Source: AP-15 sp963772965 (lineage in GTDB: Bacteria > Pseudomonadota > Alphaproteobacteria > ATCC43930 > CGMCC-115725). Taken from it: DNA of 64,000 bases. The notes beneath the pieces were generated by a model, which did not search any database, had not been told where the DNA came from, and worked only from the letters and a program-made list of their open reading frames with translations. Shown piece by piece: positions 26,290-35,895 of the stretch. The translations under genes and the position numbers were made by a program. The stretch covers positions 1,116,001 to 1,180,000 of the forward strand of contig CAVYZU010000002.1 of the NCBI GenBank assembly GCA_963772965.1, given 5' to 3'. How positions within the stretch are numbered: the first letter of the stretch is position 1; every line of letters starts with the position of its first letter.

Positions 26290-27369
26290 ATGGCTATTGC
26301 TCCGCGAAACTCGCGGCGACCGAGCATCGACATTTGGCCCGGATTTGTCGATGCGCTGTCGCAATTGCTGATGGTGATCATCTTTATCCTGTTGGTGTTC
26401 ACCGCCGGGCAGTTCTACTTGTCGGCAGCGTTGTCCGGGCGCGAGGAGGCGCTGCATAAACTGCAGCAGCAGGTCGATGCCCTCGCCAATCTGCTATCGC
26501 TCGAACGCACCACCAACAGCAATCTGAAGACGACTTCCGCCCAACTGGACGCGCAGCTCAAGAGCGCACAGGCAGAGCGCGACCGACTGAACGTCCAGGT
26601 GACAAGCCTTAGCGCCAAGGCAAATGAGGCGGCGCAGTTAAAGGAAAGATCGGCGGAACTCGAAGCCAGCCTCGGCGCCGAGCAGCAGCAAACGGCAGTG
26701 GACCAGAAAGCGCTCGCGAACGAAAAATCCCTCAGCAGCGAGGCGCTCGCTAAAGTCGATCTGTTGAATCAGCAGATCGCTGCGTTGCGCCAGCAGCTGG
26801 CGGCGATTGCCGCAGCGCTCGACATCTCCCAAAACAAGGTCAAAGCCCAGCAGACCCAGATCGCCGATCTCGGGCAAAAGCTCAATGTCGCGCTCGCCAG
26901 CAAGGTCGAGGAACTCGCGCGTTATCGGTCGGAGTTTTTCGGGCGTCTGCACGAAATCCTTGGCAATCGTCCCGACATCCGCATTGTCGGCGACCGTTTC
27001 GTCTTTCAGTCGGAAGTCCTGTTCGCGCCGGGCAGCGCCGACCTGACCGACGCCGCGAAGAAAGAGCTCGATCCAGTCATCGACGCGCTGAAGCAGATCG
27101 CCGCCAAGATCCCGCCCGACATCAACTGGATACTGCTGGTTAGCGGCCACACCGACCACAATCCGATCAATACGCCGCAGTTCGCGTCGAATTGGGAATT
27201 GTCGACGGCGCGCGCGCTATCGGTTGTTCGCTATGCGATCAGCAAGGGAATCCCGGCCGACCGGCTCGCGGCAGCCGGTTTTGCCGACACGCAGCCGATC
27301 GACAGCGGCACTTCCCCCGCCGCTTACAGCCGCAATCGCCGCATCGAGTTAAAACTGACCGAGCGCTGA
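26290..27369 (+). CDS. OmpA/MotB-type peptidoglycan-binding membrane protein
   Basis: 359 residues. One N-terminal TM helix (about 18-42) begins with Asp in WPGFVDALSQLLMVIIFIL, matching the proton-carrying Asp of MotB. A long coiled coil (about 50-210) follows, then an OmpA domain (about 230-355) with FQSEVLFAPGSADLT, VSGHTDHNPI, NWELSTARALSVVRY and SRNRRIELKL, which binds peptidoglycan. It starts 3 bp after its MotA-like partner, clearly one operon. Cytosolic and flagellar partners are absent here. Confidence 0.9.
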   Translation: MAIAPRNSRRPSIDIWPGFVDALSQLLMVIIFILLVFTAGQFYLSAALSGREEALHKLQQQVDALANLLSLERTTNSNLKTTSAQLDAQLKSAQAERDRLNVQVTSLSAKANEAAQLKERSAELEASLGAEQQQTAVDQKALANEKSLSSEALAKVDLLNQQIAALRQQLAAIAAALDISQNKVKAQQTQIADLGQKLNVALASKVEELARYRSEFFGRLHEILGNRPDIRIVGDRFVFQSEVLFAPGSADLTDAAKKELDPVIDALKQIAAKIPPDINWILLVSGHTDHNPINTPQFASNWELSTARALSVVRYAISKGIPADRLAAAGFADTQPIDSGTSPAAYSRNRRIELKLTER

Positions 27370-27453
27370 TCTGCCGCAATCGCCAAGGTTCCGGGGCCGG
27401 GGGTCTGGGGTAATATCAGGCAACGGGTCTGGTTTGACCGATGGAGACCTCAA

Positions 27454-27738
27454 ATGCGCCATCTGGCGATGGGACTTCTTTTCATGCTTGGCATCGCCGC
27501 TCCGCAAATTGCGTGGGCGGACAGTGCGACCAGCGGACGCTCATCTTCGGGCGCGGCCGGCGCGAGCGCCAGCGATCAGCTGCGGGCGCTGCTCCGGAGC
27601 CTGGATCTCCATCTAATTGCGAAGGCTAATGCGGCCGAGTGCAAGGACGAAGGCGAAATCTGCAAGACCAACGTGGATTGCTGCTCAGGCCTCGAATGCA
27701 GCGGCGATCCGGAAACGACCTGCCGGCCGGAGGAGTGA
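27454..27738 (+). CDS. Small exported protein with knottin-like six-cysteine tail
   Basis: 94 residues with a signal peptide ending near AWADS (residues 20-24), a Ser/Ala/Gly-rich linker, and a C-terminal six-cysteine segment with spacing C-x6-C-x5-CC-x4-C-x7-C (residues 63-91, core DCCSGLEC). That spacing fits the inhibitor cystine knot consensus. GGAG precedes the ATG. No family is recognised; the role (inhibitor, binding peptide or adhesion) is unknown. It follows the OmpA gene by 84 bp in the same direction. Confidence 0.65.
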   Translation: MRHLAMGLLFMLGIAAPQIAWADSATSGRSSSGAAGASASDQLRALLRSLDLHLIAKANAAECKDEGEICKTNVDCCSGLECSGDPETTCRPEE

Positions 27739-27767
27739 ATTTGCTCCGAGCCCGCACCGCTCGAGGT

Positions 27768-29018
27768 TCAATCCAGCACGATCTTGCACCCAATACCGCC
27801 GTTCAGCAGCCGGCGGAGGTGGAAGCCGACGAGGTGATCCTCGCTGTGCAACCCGAGGAGCGCCGCGAAGGCCGGCATCGCCATCGGATCCTCGCCTTCG
27901 AGCTTGGCGAAAGCGTCGAGATAAGCGCGCGTCGCCGCGCCGTCATAGATCTCCGCCGCCAGCGGCTCGAACGCCCGCAGTGGCTCCTTGCGCCCACGCA
28001 ATATAAGATCCCCGATCGGGCGCCCCTTAAACCCGGGAACCCGACTTGCGACGCTCTCGCCGACGCAGATGCGCGTGCCGAGAGGCTTGTTAGCGGCTTC
28101 GAGCCGCGCCGCGGTATTGACCGTGTCGCCATAGGCCGTGTAGTCGAAGAACTTGCCGCCGCCAAAATTGCCGACGATTGCCGGCCCCGCCTCGATGCCG
28201 AGTCGCGTCACGCCAAGCTCTACGCCACGATCGAGCCAGCGCGAACGAAAAGCCTGAGCGTAAATGTCGAGCTCGAGCGCGCAAGCGACGGCCCGCGCTG
28301 CATGATCGGGCTGGTCGGCGGGAGCCCCGAACAGAACGTGCATCGCGTCGCCGATGATCTTTACAACGGTGCCGCCGTGGGCAAAGACGATCTCGGTCAT
28401 GCCGCCGAGATAGTCATTCAATAGAGGTGCGATGATTTCGAGATCGAGTATCTCGACCATCGTGGTGAATTCGGCAATGTCGGTAAATAGCGAGGTGATC
28501 TCGCGACGCTGACCGCCGAGATCGACCGCATCGGGATCGCCCGCCAGTCGCTCGGCGAGGTTGGGCGAGAAATAGCGCGACAACAATGCGTGCGCGCGTT
28601 CCGCCTCGGCCTGCCGGCGCTTCGCCTCGCGCAGCCGTTCGATATGAGCAAGCGTCTTTCTGATGGTGGTTTCGAGATCGGCGAAATCGATCGGCTTGGT
28701 GATAAAATCGAAGGCCCCACGGTTCATCGCGGTGCGAATATTGGCCATGTCGCCATAAGCCGAGACGATGACGGTCGACAGCGGGTCGTCGGTCTCCTGG
28801 ATCTTTTGCAGTAACGTCAGGCCATCCATCCGCGGCATGTTGATGTCGCTGAGCACCATGTCGACATCATCGCCATTGGCGATCATGTCGAGCGCCTCGA
28901 CACCATCATGGGCAAACCGAAAGCCGAATTCGCCACCCCGGATTTGGCGGCGAAATCGCTGCTGAACCAGCGCTTCGAGATCGGGTTCATCATCGACCAC
29001 GAGGATAGTCGGGGTCAT
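27768..29018 (-). CDS. Response regulator with class III adenylate/guanylate cyclase domain
   Basis: 416 residues. A receiver domain (1-125; Asp in MVLSDINMPRMDG, conserved Thr/Ser and Lys in FITKPIDF) is joined by a helical linker to a class III cyclase (about 170-350) with the metal-binding Asp in SLFTDIAEFT, IGDAMHVLFGAP, the second DYTAYGDTVNTAARLE block and ICVGESV. The product is probably cAMP; substrate-specificity residues were not resolved. It overlaps the upstream kinase gene by four bases, so the kinase is its likely phosphodonor. Confidence 0.92.
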   Translation of the reverse strand: MTPTILVVDDEPDLEALVQQRFRRQIRGGEFGFRFAHDGVEALDMIANGDDVDMVLSDINMPRMDGLTLLQKIQETDDPLSTVIVSAYGDMANIRTAMNRGAFDFITKPIDFADLETTIRKTLAHIERLREAKRRQAEAERAHALLSRYFSPNLAERLAGDPDAVDLGGQRREITSLFTDIAEFTTMVEILDLEIIAPLLNDYLGGMTEIVFAHGGTVVKIIGDAMHVLFGAPADQPDHAARAVACALELDIYAQAFRSRWLDRGVELGVTRLGIEAGPAIVGNFGGGKFFDYTAYGDTVNTAARLEAANKPLGTRICVGESVASRVPGFKGRPIGDLILRGRKEPLRAFEPLAAEIYDGAATRAYLDAFAKLEGEDPMAMPAFAALLGLHSEDHLVGFHLRRLLNGGIGCKIVLD

Positions 29019-31093
29019 CCCTCCTCGCCTCCGGCATTAGCGGTCGCCATGATCTGGCGCGGCAATGTCAGAACAAATTCGGTGAACGCGCCGGGTTCGG
29101 ACGCGACATCGAAACTGCCGCCATGATGTTTCACGATGATGTCGTGGCTCAGCGACAAGCCGAGCCCGGTCCCCTCGCCCGCCGGTTTGGTCGTAAAAAA
29201 TGGATCGAAGATCTTGGCCCGCGCCGAGTCCGGGATACCGGTGCCGTTATCGTGGACCCGGATCTCGACCCGGTCTCCCGCAACCCGGGTAGTGACCGAC
29301 AATATCGGGTCATAACCGGCTTCGTGGCTGCTCTGGGCGCGTTGGCGCACCGCGTAAAAGCCGTTCGAGAACAGGTTCAGCAACACCCGCGTCAGCTCCT
29401 GCGGATTAACCTCGACTGCACCGACAGCGGGGTCGAGTTCGCGTCGCAGGGTGACATTAAAGTCCGGGTGCTCGGCGCGCGCGCCATGATAAGCGAGACT
29501 GAGCGCTTCTTCGACAAGAGCATTAAGGTTTGCGGACCGCCGCTCCCCGGTATCGGCTCGCGAATGCATCAGCATGTTTTTGACGATGCTGTCGGCGCGC
29601 TTACCATGCTCGACGATTTTCCCCATATTGCTGCTCAATGTCTGAGCCAAATCCTCGACTTCGGTCCGCGTCTCGTCGGAAAGAGCGGCGCCCTCCGTGG
29701 TCAATACGCTTTGTAATTCGTCGATCAGTTCGCCCGAAAGTTCGGCGAAATTATTGACGAAGTTGAGCGGGTTCTTGATCTCGTGGGCGATACCGGCGGT
29801 CAATTGGCCGAGCGCGGCAAGTTTCTGAGTTTCGACCAGCCGATCCTGCGCCTGGCGCAGATCGGCGAGTGCGCGCTCCGCGGCCAACCGCGCCTCGCGG
29901 GCGAACTGCTCGCTGGTCTGCAATGCCTCGGTGCGCGCTTCAACCTTGGCTTCCAAGGTCTCATGGGATTCCCGTATCTTGGCCGCCATCTGATTGAACC
30001 GCTCGGCCAAAATCTCGATCTCGTCACCGGTATGAATTTCGATCGGCGCACTATGCTCGCCCGAACCGAGCCGATCAGCGCCGTCCTGCAGACGGCGGAT
30101 CGGCACGACCATTCGTCGCGCCAGGATCGTGCCTAGCCCCGCCGCCAGCAGCAATCCGAGAGCCAACAGGGCCGCAACCCGATACAGCGAGGCGTAGACG
30201 GGCGCCAAGGCCTCGCGCAGCGGCAGCTCGACAAATACGATCCAATCGAGCCGTGGCACCGGGGCGAACACGGTCAACACCTTGGTGCCGTTGGGCTCTA
30301 CAGCAACGTTCGAGGGGTGCGCCGGACTCTCGCCGCGCAAGCTTGCCAGCGCTTCGGCCACATGCGGCTTGTGCGACCAGTCGGTGTCGCGCAGCACAAG
30401 GCTGAGATCGGGATCGGCGATCAGCCGGCCGCGCCGGTCAACGACGTAGGCATAGCCGGTGTGCATAACCTGAGTCGAGTTTATCAAGTCCCAAATAAAT
30501 TTAAGATTGACCTCGGCAACGGTAACCCCGGCATGATGCCCGGCATGCGCAACGGCAATCGTCATGTAAGGTTCGGATTGATTGCGAAAGTAAACCGGGC
30601 TGAACCAGACACCCTTTGCTTCGGTCTCGGCAAACCGCGGGTCAGTGGAAAAGTCGATTCCGCTCGCGACTGAATCGGGTGCGGTACGTGACAACTTCAG
30701 CTGCTCCTTACCAGACCCGTCGATTTCGGCAACTTCGGAGATCGCCGGCACCTCGCGCAGTAATCGGATCAGATCGTAACGGCGCTGTTCGAGCGGCAGC
30801 GCATCCCATTGCCGCGGCGTCGTCCAACCGAGCTGTCGCTCGATATCCACGACGAATTCCTCGATGCGACCCGCCGCGTCCTTGGCTTTCTCCTGCTGGA
30901 TATGAACGGCGACATTTTCGGCTTGCTCATAGCCGAGCCACATATCGAGCCCAGCGCTCACGAACAAGACCAGGCAGACGAGCCCGATAAAGGCGAGCGC
31001 CAGCTTGACCGCGAGCTTCAGCCGGAAGCGCCGGGGTGCAAATGCGACGGCCGCTCCGGCCAGCTCGAATGCTGGGTCGTTTTTTACGACCAA
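29015..31093 (-). CDS. Membrane sensor histidine kinase with periplasmic Cache-type domain
   Basis: 692 residues. TM helix 1 near 28-50, a large periplasmic Cache-like domain (about 55-300, with YAYVVDRRGRLIADPD and FAPVPRLDWIVFVELPL), TM helix 2 near 307-328 and HAMP near 328-380. Then a coiled coil, HisKA with His in GIAHEIKNPLNFVNNFAEL, and HATPase (VHDNGTGIPDS, GTGLGLSLSHDI). It should sense an extracytoplasmic small molecule and phosphorylate the cyclase-regulator encoded next. The upstream binding-protein gene may deliver the ligand. Confidence 0.9.
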   Translation of the reverse strand: MVVKNDPAFELAGAAVAFAPRRFRLKLAVKLALAFIGLVCLVLFVSAGLDMWLGYEQAENVAVHIQQEKAKDAAGRIEEFVVDIERQLGWTTPRQWDALPLEQRRYDLIRLLREVPAISEVAEIDGSGKEQLKLSRTAPDSVASGIDFSTDPRFAETEAKGVWFSPVYFRNQSEPYMTIAVAHAGHHAGVTVAEVNLKFIWDLINSTQVMHTGYAYVVDRRGRLIADPDLSLVLRDTDWSHKPHVAEALASLRGESPAHPSNVAVEPNGTKVLTVFAPVPRLDWIVFVELPLREALAPVYASLYRVAALLALGLLLAAGLGTILARRMVVPIRRLQDGADRLGSGEHSAPIEIHTGDEIEILAERFNQMAAKIRESHETLEAKVEARTEALQTSEQFAREARLAAERALADLRQAQDRLVETQKLAALGQLTAGIAHEIKNPLNFVNNFAELSGELIDELQSVLTTEGAALSDETRTEVEDLAQTLSSNMGKIVEHGKRADSIVKNMLMHSRADTGERRSANLNALVEEALSLAYHGARAEHPDFNVTLRRELDPAVGAVEVNPQELTRVLLNLFSNGFYAVRQRAQSSHEAGYDPILSVTTRVAGDRVEIRVHDNGTGIPDSARAKIFDPFFTTKPAGEGTGLGLSLSHDIIVKHHGGSFDVASEPGAFTEFVLTLPRQIMATANAGGEEG

Positions 31094-31109
31094 GACACGC
31101 CAGCTCCCA

Positions 31110-32186
31110 TCACTCGATCACGTCATCGGCTCGCGCCAGCAGCGACGGCGGGATCGTCAGGCCGATCACCTTCGCGGTCTGAAGATTGATCGCGAGCACA
31201 AACCGGCTCGGCGTCTCGAGCGGAAGTTGGGCAGGATCGGCACCCTTCAGGATGCGCACGGCAAGTTCGGCGGCGCTGTCGAACATTTCAGTGTTATCCG
31301 GACCATACGACATTAGCCCGCCCTCGCGCACCAGAAACTCGTATTCGAAGATTGCTGGGATTTTGTGTTCGGCCGCGAAGTCGATCACGCGTTTTCGGTT
31401 CAAGGTTGTCAGCACGTCGCTGACCATCAAAATCGCGTCCGGCGGTCGCCGCACCATCGCCGCGAACGCATCGTCGAAACTATTCGGGGCGCGCACGCCG
31501 AGTGACTCGACCTCGAGGCCAATACCTCGCGCCTGCGCTTCCGCGGCCTTGTAGCGCAATGACATGCCAAGGTCCTCGGCGTTCCACAACATTGCGACCC
31601 GGTGTACGCTTGGCACAGCCGCTTTCAACAATGATAGGCGTTTGGCGGAAAGTTCGGCCGCAATTTCCGAAAGCCCGGTGACATGACCGCCGGGACGGGC
31701 AAAGCTGGCGACGAGCCCATCCTCGACCGGGTCGCCAGCCCGAACCACCACGACCGGCAGGGTGCAGTTCTGTTTGGCGGCGAGCGCTGCTGGATAACCG
31801 CTGGTCACGATAACGGCGACCTTGCTGGCCACAAGCTCCCTGACAAGTTGCGGTAGGCGGTCGAGATTACCGTGCGCCGCCCGCCGCTCAAAGATTAGGT
31901 TTTGCCCGAGTACAAATCCGTTGCGGGCGAAGCCGCGGATCAGCCCGGCGCCGAACGGGCTCTGATCGGTAGGCTCCGGCCCCGTTGATAGCAGCCCGAC
32001 GCGGTAAATCTGTTGCGGCTCCTCGGCGCCGGCCGGGCCGGCAGCGGCAGCAAAAATCAAACTGAACAGAAGCAAAAGCGCAGACAATCTCAATTGTTGA
32101 CCCCAACGCACTGGCGCGGCGACGATACGATCCGGGACGCGCTTTACAAAGCGGCTCATGGACAACATGCCGTGATCGGGAAGCAT
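31110..32186 (-). CDS. ABC-transporter-type substrate-binding protein (PF04392 family)
   Basis: 358 residues with a signal peptide ending near AGPAGAEEP (about residue 55); the true start may be the later Met at 10. The mature part has the family order: YRVGLLSTG, GFVLGQNLIFERRAA, VIVTSGYPAALAAKQ, PVVVVRAGDPVEDGLV, SFARPGGHVTGLS, NLQTAKVIGLTIPPSLLARA. These periplasmic proteins often occur without a transporter, as here, and next to sensors. It is 16 bp upstream of the kinase gene, so the three genes likely form one sensing operon. Confidence 0.88.
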   Translation of the reverse strand: MLPDHGMLSMSRFVKRVPDRIVAAPVRWGQQLRLSALLLLFSLIFAAAAGPAGAEEPQQIYRVGLLSTGPEPTDQSPFGAGLIRGFARNGFVLGQNLIFERRAAHGNLDRLPQLVRELVASKVAVIVTSGYPAALAAKQNCTLPVVVVRAGDPVEDGLVASFARPGGHVTGLSEIAAELSAKRLSLLKAAVPSVHRVAMLWNAEDLGMSLRYKAAEAQARGIGLEVESLGVRAPNSFDDAFAAMVRRPPDAILMVSDVLTTLNRKRVIDFAAEHKIPAIFEYEFLVREGGLMSYGPDNTEMFDSAAELAVRILKGADPAQLPLETPSRFVLAINLQTAKVIGLTIPPSLLARADDVIE

Positions 32187-32244
32187 TGATGTCTGGTCTC
32201 GCTAAGATGCGCCTCGTCGCGAAAAAAAGAAGAGAGCCGGGTCG

Positions 32245-33760
32245 ATGACCGGATCAGGCTATGTCCTAGCGATCGATCAGGGGACGACCAGCACGCGCGC
32301 AATTTTATTCGATTCCGCGGGAAAAATGCGGTCGAGCGCTCAGATCGAATTGACCCAGCATTATCCGCAACCAGGCTGGGTTGAGCACGATCCCGAAGAA
32401 ATCTGGCGCGCCGTGGTGACCACCGGCCGCGAGGTTTTGGCCGCGGCGGATGGACCGATTGCGGCGATAGGGATCGCCAACCAGCGCGAGACGACCATCG
32501 TATGGGAACGCGCTACCGGCCGGCCGCTCCACAACGCCATCGTCTGGCAGGACCGGCGCACCACCCGAATTTGTGCCGGGTGGCAGCGGGATGGGCTGGG
32601 CGAGATCGTGCAACGACGCACCGGCCTCGTCATCGACCCGTATTTTTCGGCTTCCAAGATCCGCTGGTTGCTCGACCATGTCCCCGGTCTGCGCCGCCGC
32701 GCCGAGGGCGGCGAGATTGCTTTCGGCACGATCGACAGCTTTCTGCTTTGGCGGCTGACATCAGGAAACCGCCACGCGACCGACGTGACCAATGCGGCGC
32801 GCACGATGCTGTTCGATATCCGGCGGTTCGATTGGGATGCAGAATTGCTCGACGCGTTTGCGATCCCGCGCGCGATTTTGCCCGAAATGCGCGAGACCGG
32901 CGACGCTTTCGGGCTGAGCGACCCGGCCGTCTTTGGCGCCGCGATCCCGATCGCCGCACTCGCCGGCGACCAGCAGGCGGCATTGATCGGCCAGGGCTGC
33001 TTCCGCCCCGGCATGCTCAAATCGACCTACGGCACCGGCGCGTTTGCGCTCGTCAATATCGGCGCTGCACCCGTCGCATCGCAGCATCGGCTGTTGACGA
33101 CTGTCGGCTACCGGCTCGCCGGCCGCACCTGCTATGCCATTGAGGGCAGCATTTTTGTCGCCGGGGCAGCGGTGCAATGGCTGCGCGACGGGCTACGCAT
33201 CATCGCCGCCGCCGCAAATTCGAATAGGCTGGCCGAGCAGGCCGATCCGCGCCAGCGGCTCTACCTCGTGCCGGGATTTGCCGGGCTCGGGGCGCCGTAT
33301 TGGGCAGCGCAAGCGCGCGGCGCATTGATCGGGCTGACCGCCGAATGCGGACCGGCCGAGATCGCGCGCGCCGCCCTCGAAGCGGTCGGCTACCAGACGC
33401 GCGATCTGGTGGCTGCGATGATCGCGGATGCGGGAATCGAACTCGACACCTTGCGGGTCGATGGTGGCATGACAGCTAGCGATTGGACGATGCAGTTCCT
33501 CGCCGACATCCTGCCCGCGTCAGTCGAACGGTCGGCAATTGTTGAAACCACGGCCTGGGGTGCTGCCTACGCGGCCGGGCTGATGCGCGGGGTTTATCCC
33601 GACCCCGAAACAATGTGCCGATCGCTGGCAGCCTGATCGCCGTTTTATCCCGCAAATGCCGACTGCCGAGCGTGAGGAACGTTATGCCGGATGGCGTCGC
33701 GCCGTGGCCGGCGTCCTCGCCGCCGTACCTCCCTTGTCAGGAGATGCCGATGCCGAATGA
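32245..33760 (+). CDS. glpK: Glycerol kinase, C-terminal frameshift
   Basis: Phosphorylates glycerol to sn-glycerol 3-phosphate. FGGY-family motifs: LAIDQGTTSTRAILFD, IGIANQRETTIVWER, ATDVTNAARTMLFDI, AGDQQAALIGQGC, STYGTGAFALVN. The open frame stops at 33636 (463 residues), short of the usual 495-500. The missing tail RWQPDRRFIPQMPTAEREER then YAGWRRAVAG lies one frame over and would end at 33760; dropping one base near 33622 restores it. No glpF or glpD is adjacent. Confidence 0.92.
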
Positions 33761-34667
33761 TGAAATATGGCCAAGCCTACCCTTTTCGGAATGGCGTGAG
33801 ACCTGCGCCACCTTGCATATGTGGACCCAGATCATCGGCAAGATCCGGCTGGCGCAGGCGCCGCTGATAAATCACTGGTGGCAGGTGCCGCTCTACGTGA
33901 CGAGCCGCGGGCTGACGACATCGCCGATCCCCTACGGCGAGCGCGCATTCGAGATCGGCTTCGATTTTATCGATCATCGACTGACGATTGCGACTAGCGA
34001 CGGCGCTGCTGATGCGGTCGCCTTGCGGCCGCAATCGGTCGCTGATTTTTACCGTGAGCTCATGCAGCGATTGCGTGCGCTAGGGCTCGACATCCATGTC
34101 TGGACGATGCCGGTCGAGATCCCCGACCCAATCCCGTTCGAACAGGACCGCACGCATGCCGCCTACGACCCCGATTACGCCAATCGGTTGTGGCGCGTAT
34201 TATTGCAGGCCGACCGCGTCTTCACCGCATTCCGTGCGCGTTTTCTCGGCAAGGTAAGCCCGGTGCATTTCTTCTGGGGCAGCTTCGATCTGGCAGTGAC
34301 GCGGTTTTCCGGGCGACGCGCCGCGCCGCATCCGGGCGCCCCCAACATCGCCGATAAGGTCACGCGGGAGGCGTATTCGCACGAAGTCAGCAGCTGCGGT
34401 TTCTGGCCGGGCGGCCCCGGTATGGAACAACCGATTTTTTACGCCTACGCGTACCCGCAGCCGGCCGGGTTTGCCGACGCGCCGGTGCAGCCGGCCGAAG
34501 CCTCTTACAATCAGGGCTTTGGCGAATTCATCCTGCCCTATGACGCCGTTCGTCAGGCCGCCGCGCCCGATCAGGCCTTGCTCGACTTTTTACAGAGCAC
34601 CTACGAGGCTGCGGCCACATTGGCGCAGTGGAACCGTGCCGAATTGGAGCGCCTGGCGGCACCGTGA
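33750..34667 (+). CDS. DUF5996 family protein
   Basis: 305 residues of a conserved family of unknown function. Visible family blocks: WRETCATLHMWTQIIGKIRL, NHWWQVPLYVTSRGLTT, FDFIDHRLTI, KVSPVHFFWGSFDLAVTRFS, and SHEVSSCGFWPGGPG. It is a cytosolic protein without signal or TM segments. The ATG at 33750 has CAGGAG six bases upstream. Its end overlaps the cupin gene (GTGA), so the two are coupled. Confidence 0.85.
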   Translation: MPNDEIWPSLPFSEWRETCATLHMWTQIIGKIRLAQAPLINHWWQVPLYVTSRGLTTSPIPYGERAFEIGFDFIDHRLTIATSDGAADAVALRPQSVADFYRELMQRLRALGLDIHVWTMPVEIPDPIPFEQDRTHAAYDPDYANRLWRVLLQADRVFTAFRARFLGKVSPVHFFWGSFDLAVTRFSGRRAAPHPGAPNIADKVTREAYSHEVSSCGFWPGGPGMEQPIFYAYAYPQPAGFADAPVQPAEASYNQGFGEFILPYDAVRQAAAPDQALLDFLQSTYEAAATLAQWNRAELERLAAP

Positions 34668-34981
34668 ACCTGTTCGACCCGCTCCCCGATGCCAGTGCGG
34701 CTGAAGTTGTCGACGTGCTGCTCAGCCGTCCAGGTGTTCGCATCGAGCGGATCGTCTCGCTGCGCCAGTCAAGCCCACCCGGTTTCTGGTACGACCAGGA
34801 CGAGGGCGAATGGGTGCTGTTATTAGCTGGCGCCGCGCATTTGCGCTTCGAGGACGAAAGCGAGGCCCGTAACCTCGCTCCAGGCAATTCCCTCGACATC
34901 GCACCGCATCGCCGTCACCGGGTCGACTGGACCGACCCCGCAACACCGACCGTGTGGCTCGCGGTGCTCTACCGCGGCTGA
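34664..34981 (+). CDS. Small cupin-domain protein
   Basis: 105 residues with one cupin barrel: EGEWVLLLAGAAHLRFEDE and LAPGNSLDIAPHRRHRVDWT contain the two cupin motifs, with His residues that can bind a metal. The GTG start at 34664 overlaps the DUF5996 stop by four bases. Substrate unknown. Confidence 0.78.
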   Translation: MNLFDPLPDASAAEVVDVLLSRPGVRIERIVSLRQSSPPGFWYDQDEGEWVLLLAGAAHLRFEDESEARNLAPGNSLDIAPHRRHRVDWTDPATPTVWLAVLYRG

Positions 34982-35196
34982 TCGCTGCATCTCGCCTTAG
35001 CGGGCTGACTTCACCCGCCGGCACCGAGGCTAACTGGAAAGGGAGCGGTTGTTGGGGGTGGTCCACGGCTGCGCTCGCGTCACGCCAGACGCCGCGCGAC
35101 CCCGCGCCGTGTGCGGGATCTTTAATTCTTAATGCTGCACCCGATCTGATGGCGATCGACGAGGCGGGATTTCGCCTCGCAACTAGGAAGCCCCCT

Positions 35197-35895
35197 ATGA
35201 TCGAAAAGAGACCCTTTGCCAAACTCGGCGGCGCCAACCATGGCTGGCTCGCGACCAAGCACCACTTCTCGTTTGCCGACTACCAGGACCCCGAGCGGAT
35301 GAACTGGGGCCGGCTGCGGGTGTGGAACGACGATGAGATCGCACCCGAGACCGGCTTCCCGCCGCACCCGCACTCCGATATGGAGATCATCACCTACGTC
35401 ACCGAAGGGGCGGTTACGCATCAGGATAGCCTCGGCAACAAGGGCCGTACCGAAGCAGGCGACGTCCAGGTCATGAGCGCCGGCACCGGTATCCGCCACT
35501 CCGAATACAATTTGGAGCCCGAGACGACTAAGCTGTTCCAGATCTGGATCCTGCCGACCCGCCGCGGCGAGGCCCCGAGCTGGGGCACGCGGCCGTTCCC
35601 AAAAGGCGAGCGCTCAGGACGCTTTGTCCCGTTGGCGAGCGGCTTTGACAGCGACGGCGAAGCATTGCCGATCCGGACCGATGCGCGGGTGCTGGGCGCC
35701 ACCGTGCATGCCGGCGAAACCGTCGATTACCGGCTTGGGCAGGAGCGGCACGGCTATCTGGTGCCGGCCAAAGGCTCGATCGAGGTCAATGGCGTCAAGC
35801 TTAATGCGCGCGACGGAGTGGCGATCCGCGACGAGGCCGAATTGCACATCCGTGCGCTCGACGATGCCGAACTGGTGCTGGTCGACGCCGCCTAA
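35197..35895 (+). CDS. Pirin family protein, YhhW-like
   Basis: 232 residues, bicupin. The N-terminal metal-site motif FPPHPHSDMEIITYV, GDVQVMSAGTGIRHSEYN and LFQIWILPTRRG are diagnostic. YhhW and some pirins have quercetin 2,3-dioxygenase activity, but the physiological role is unsettled. The ATG at 35197 follows AGGAAG; an earlier in-frame start at 34954 overlaps the cupin gene and adds non-conserved residues. It converges with the glycoside hydrolase gene, overlapping its end by four bases. Confidence 0.92.
   Translation: MIEKRPFAKLGGANHGWLATKHHFSFADYQDPERMNWGRLRVWNDDEIAPETGFPPHPHSDMEIITYVTEGAVTHQDSLGNKGRTEAGDVQVMSAGTGIRHSEYNLEPETTKLFQIWILPTRRGEAPSWGTRPFPKGERSGRFVPLASGFDSDGEALPIRTDARVLGATVHAGETVDYRLGQERHGYLVPAKGSIEVNGVKLNARDGVAIRDEAELHIRALDDAELVLVDAA

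Noticed and set aside
25128..27369. Zorya-type ZorAB defence system
   Set aside because: MotA/MotB-like architecture fits, but no ZorC/D/E or other defence gene is adjacent, and the efp neighbourhood is a housekeeping one.
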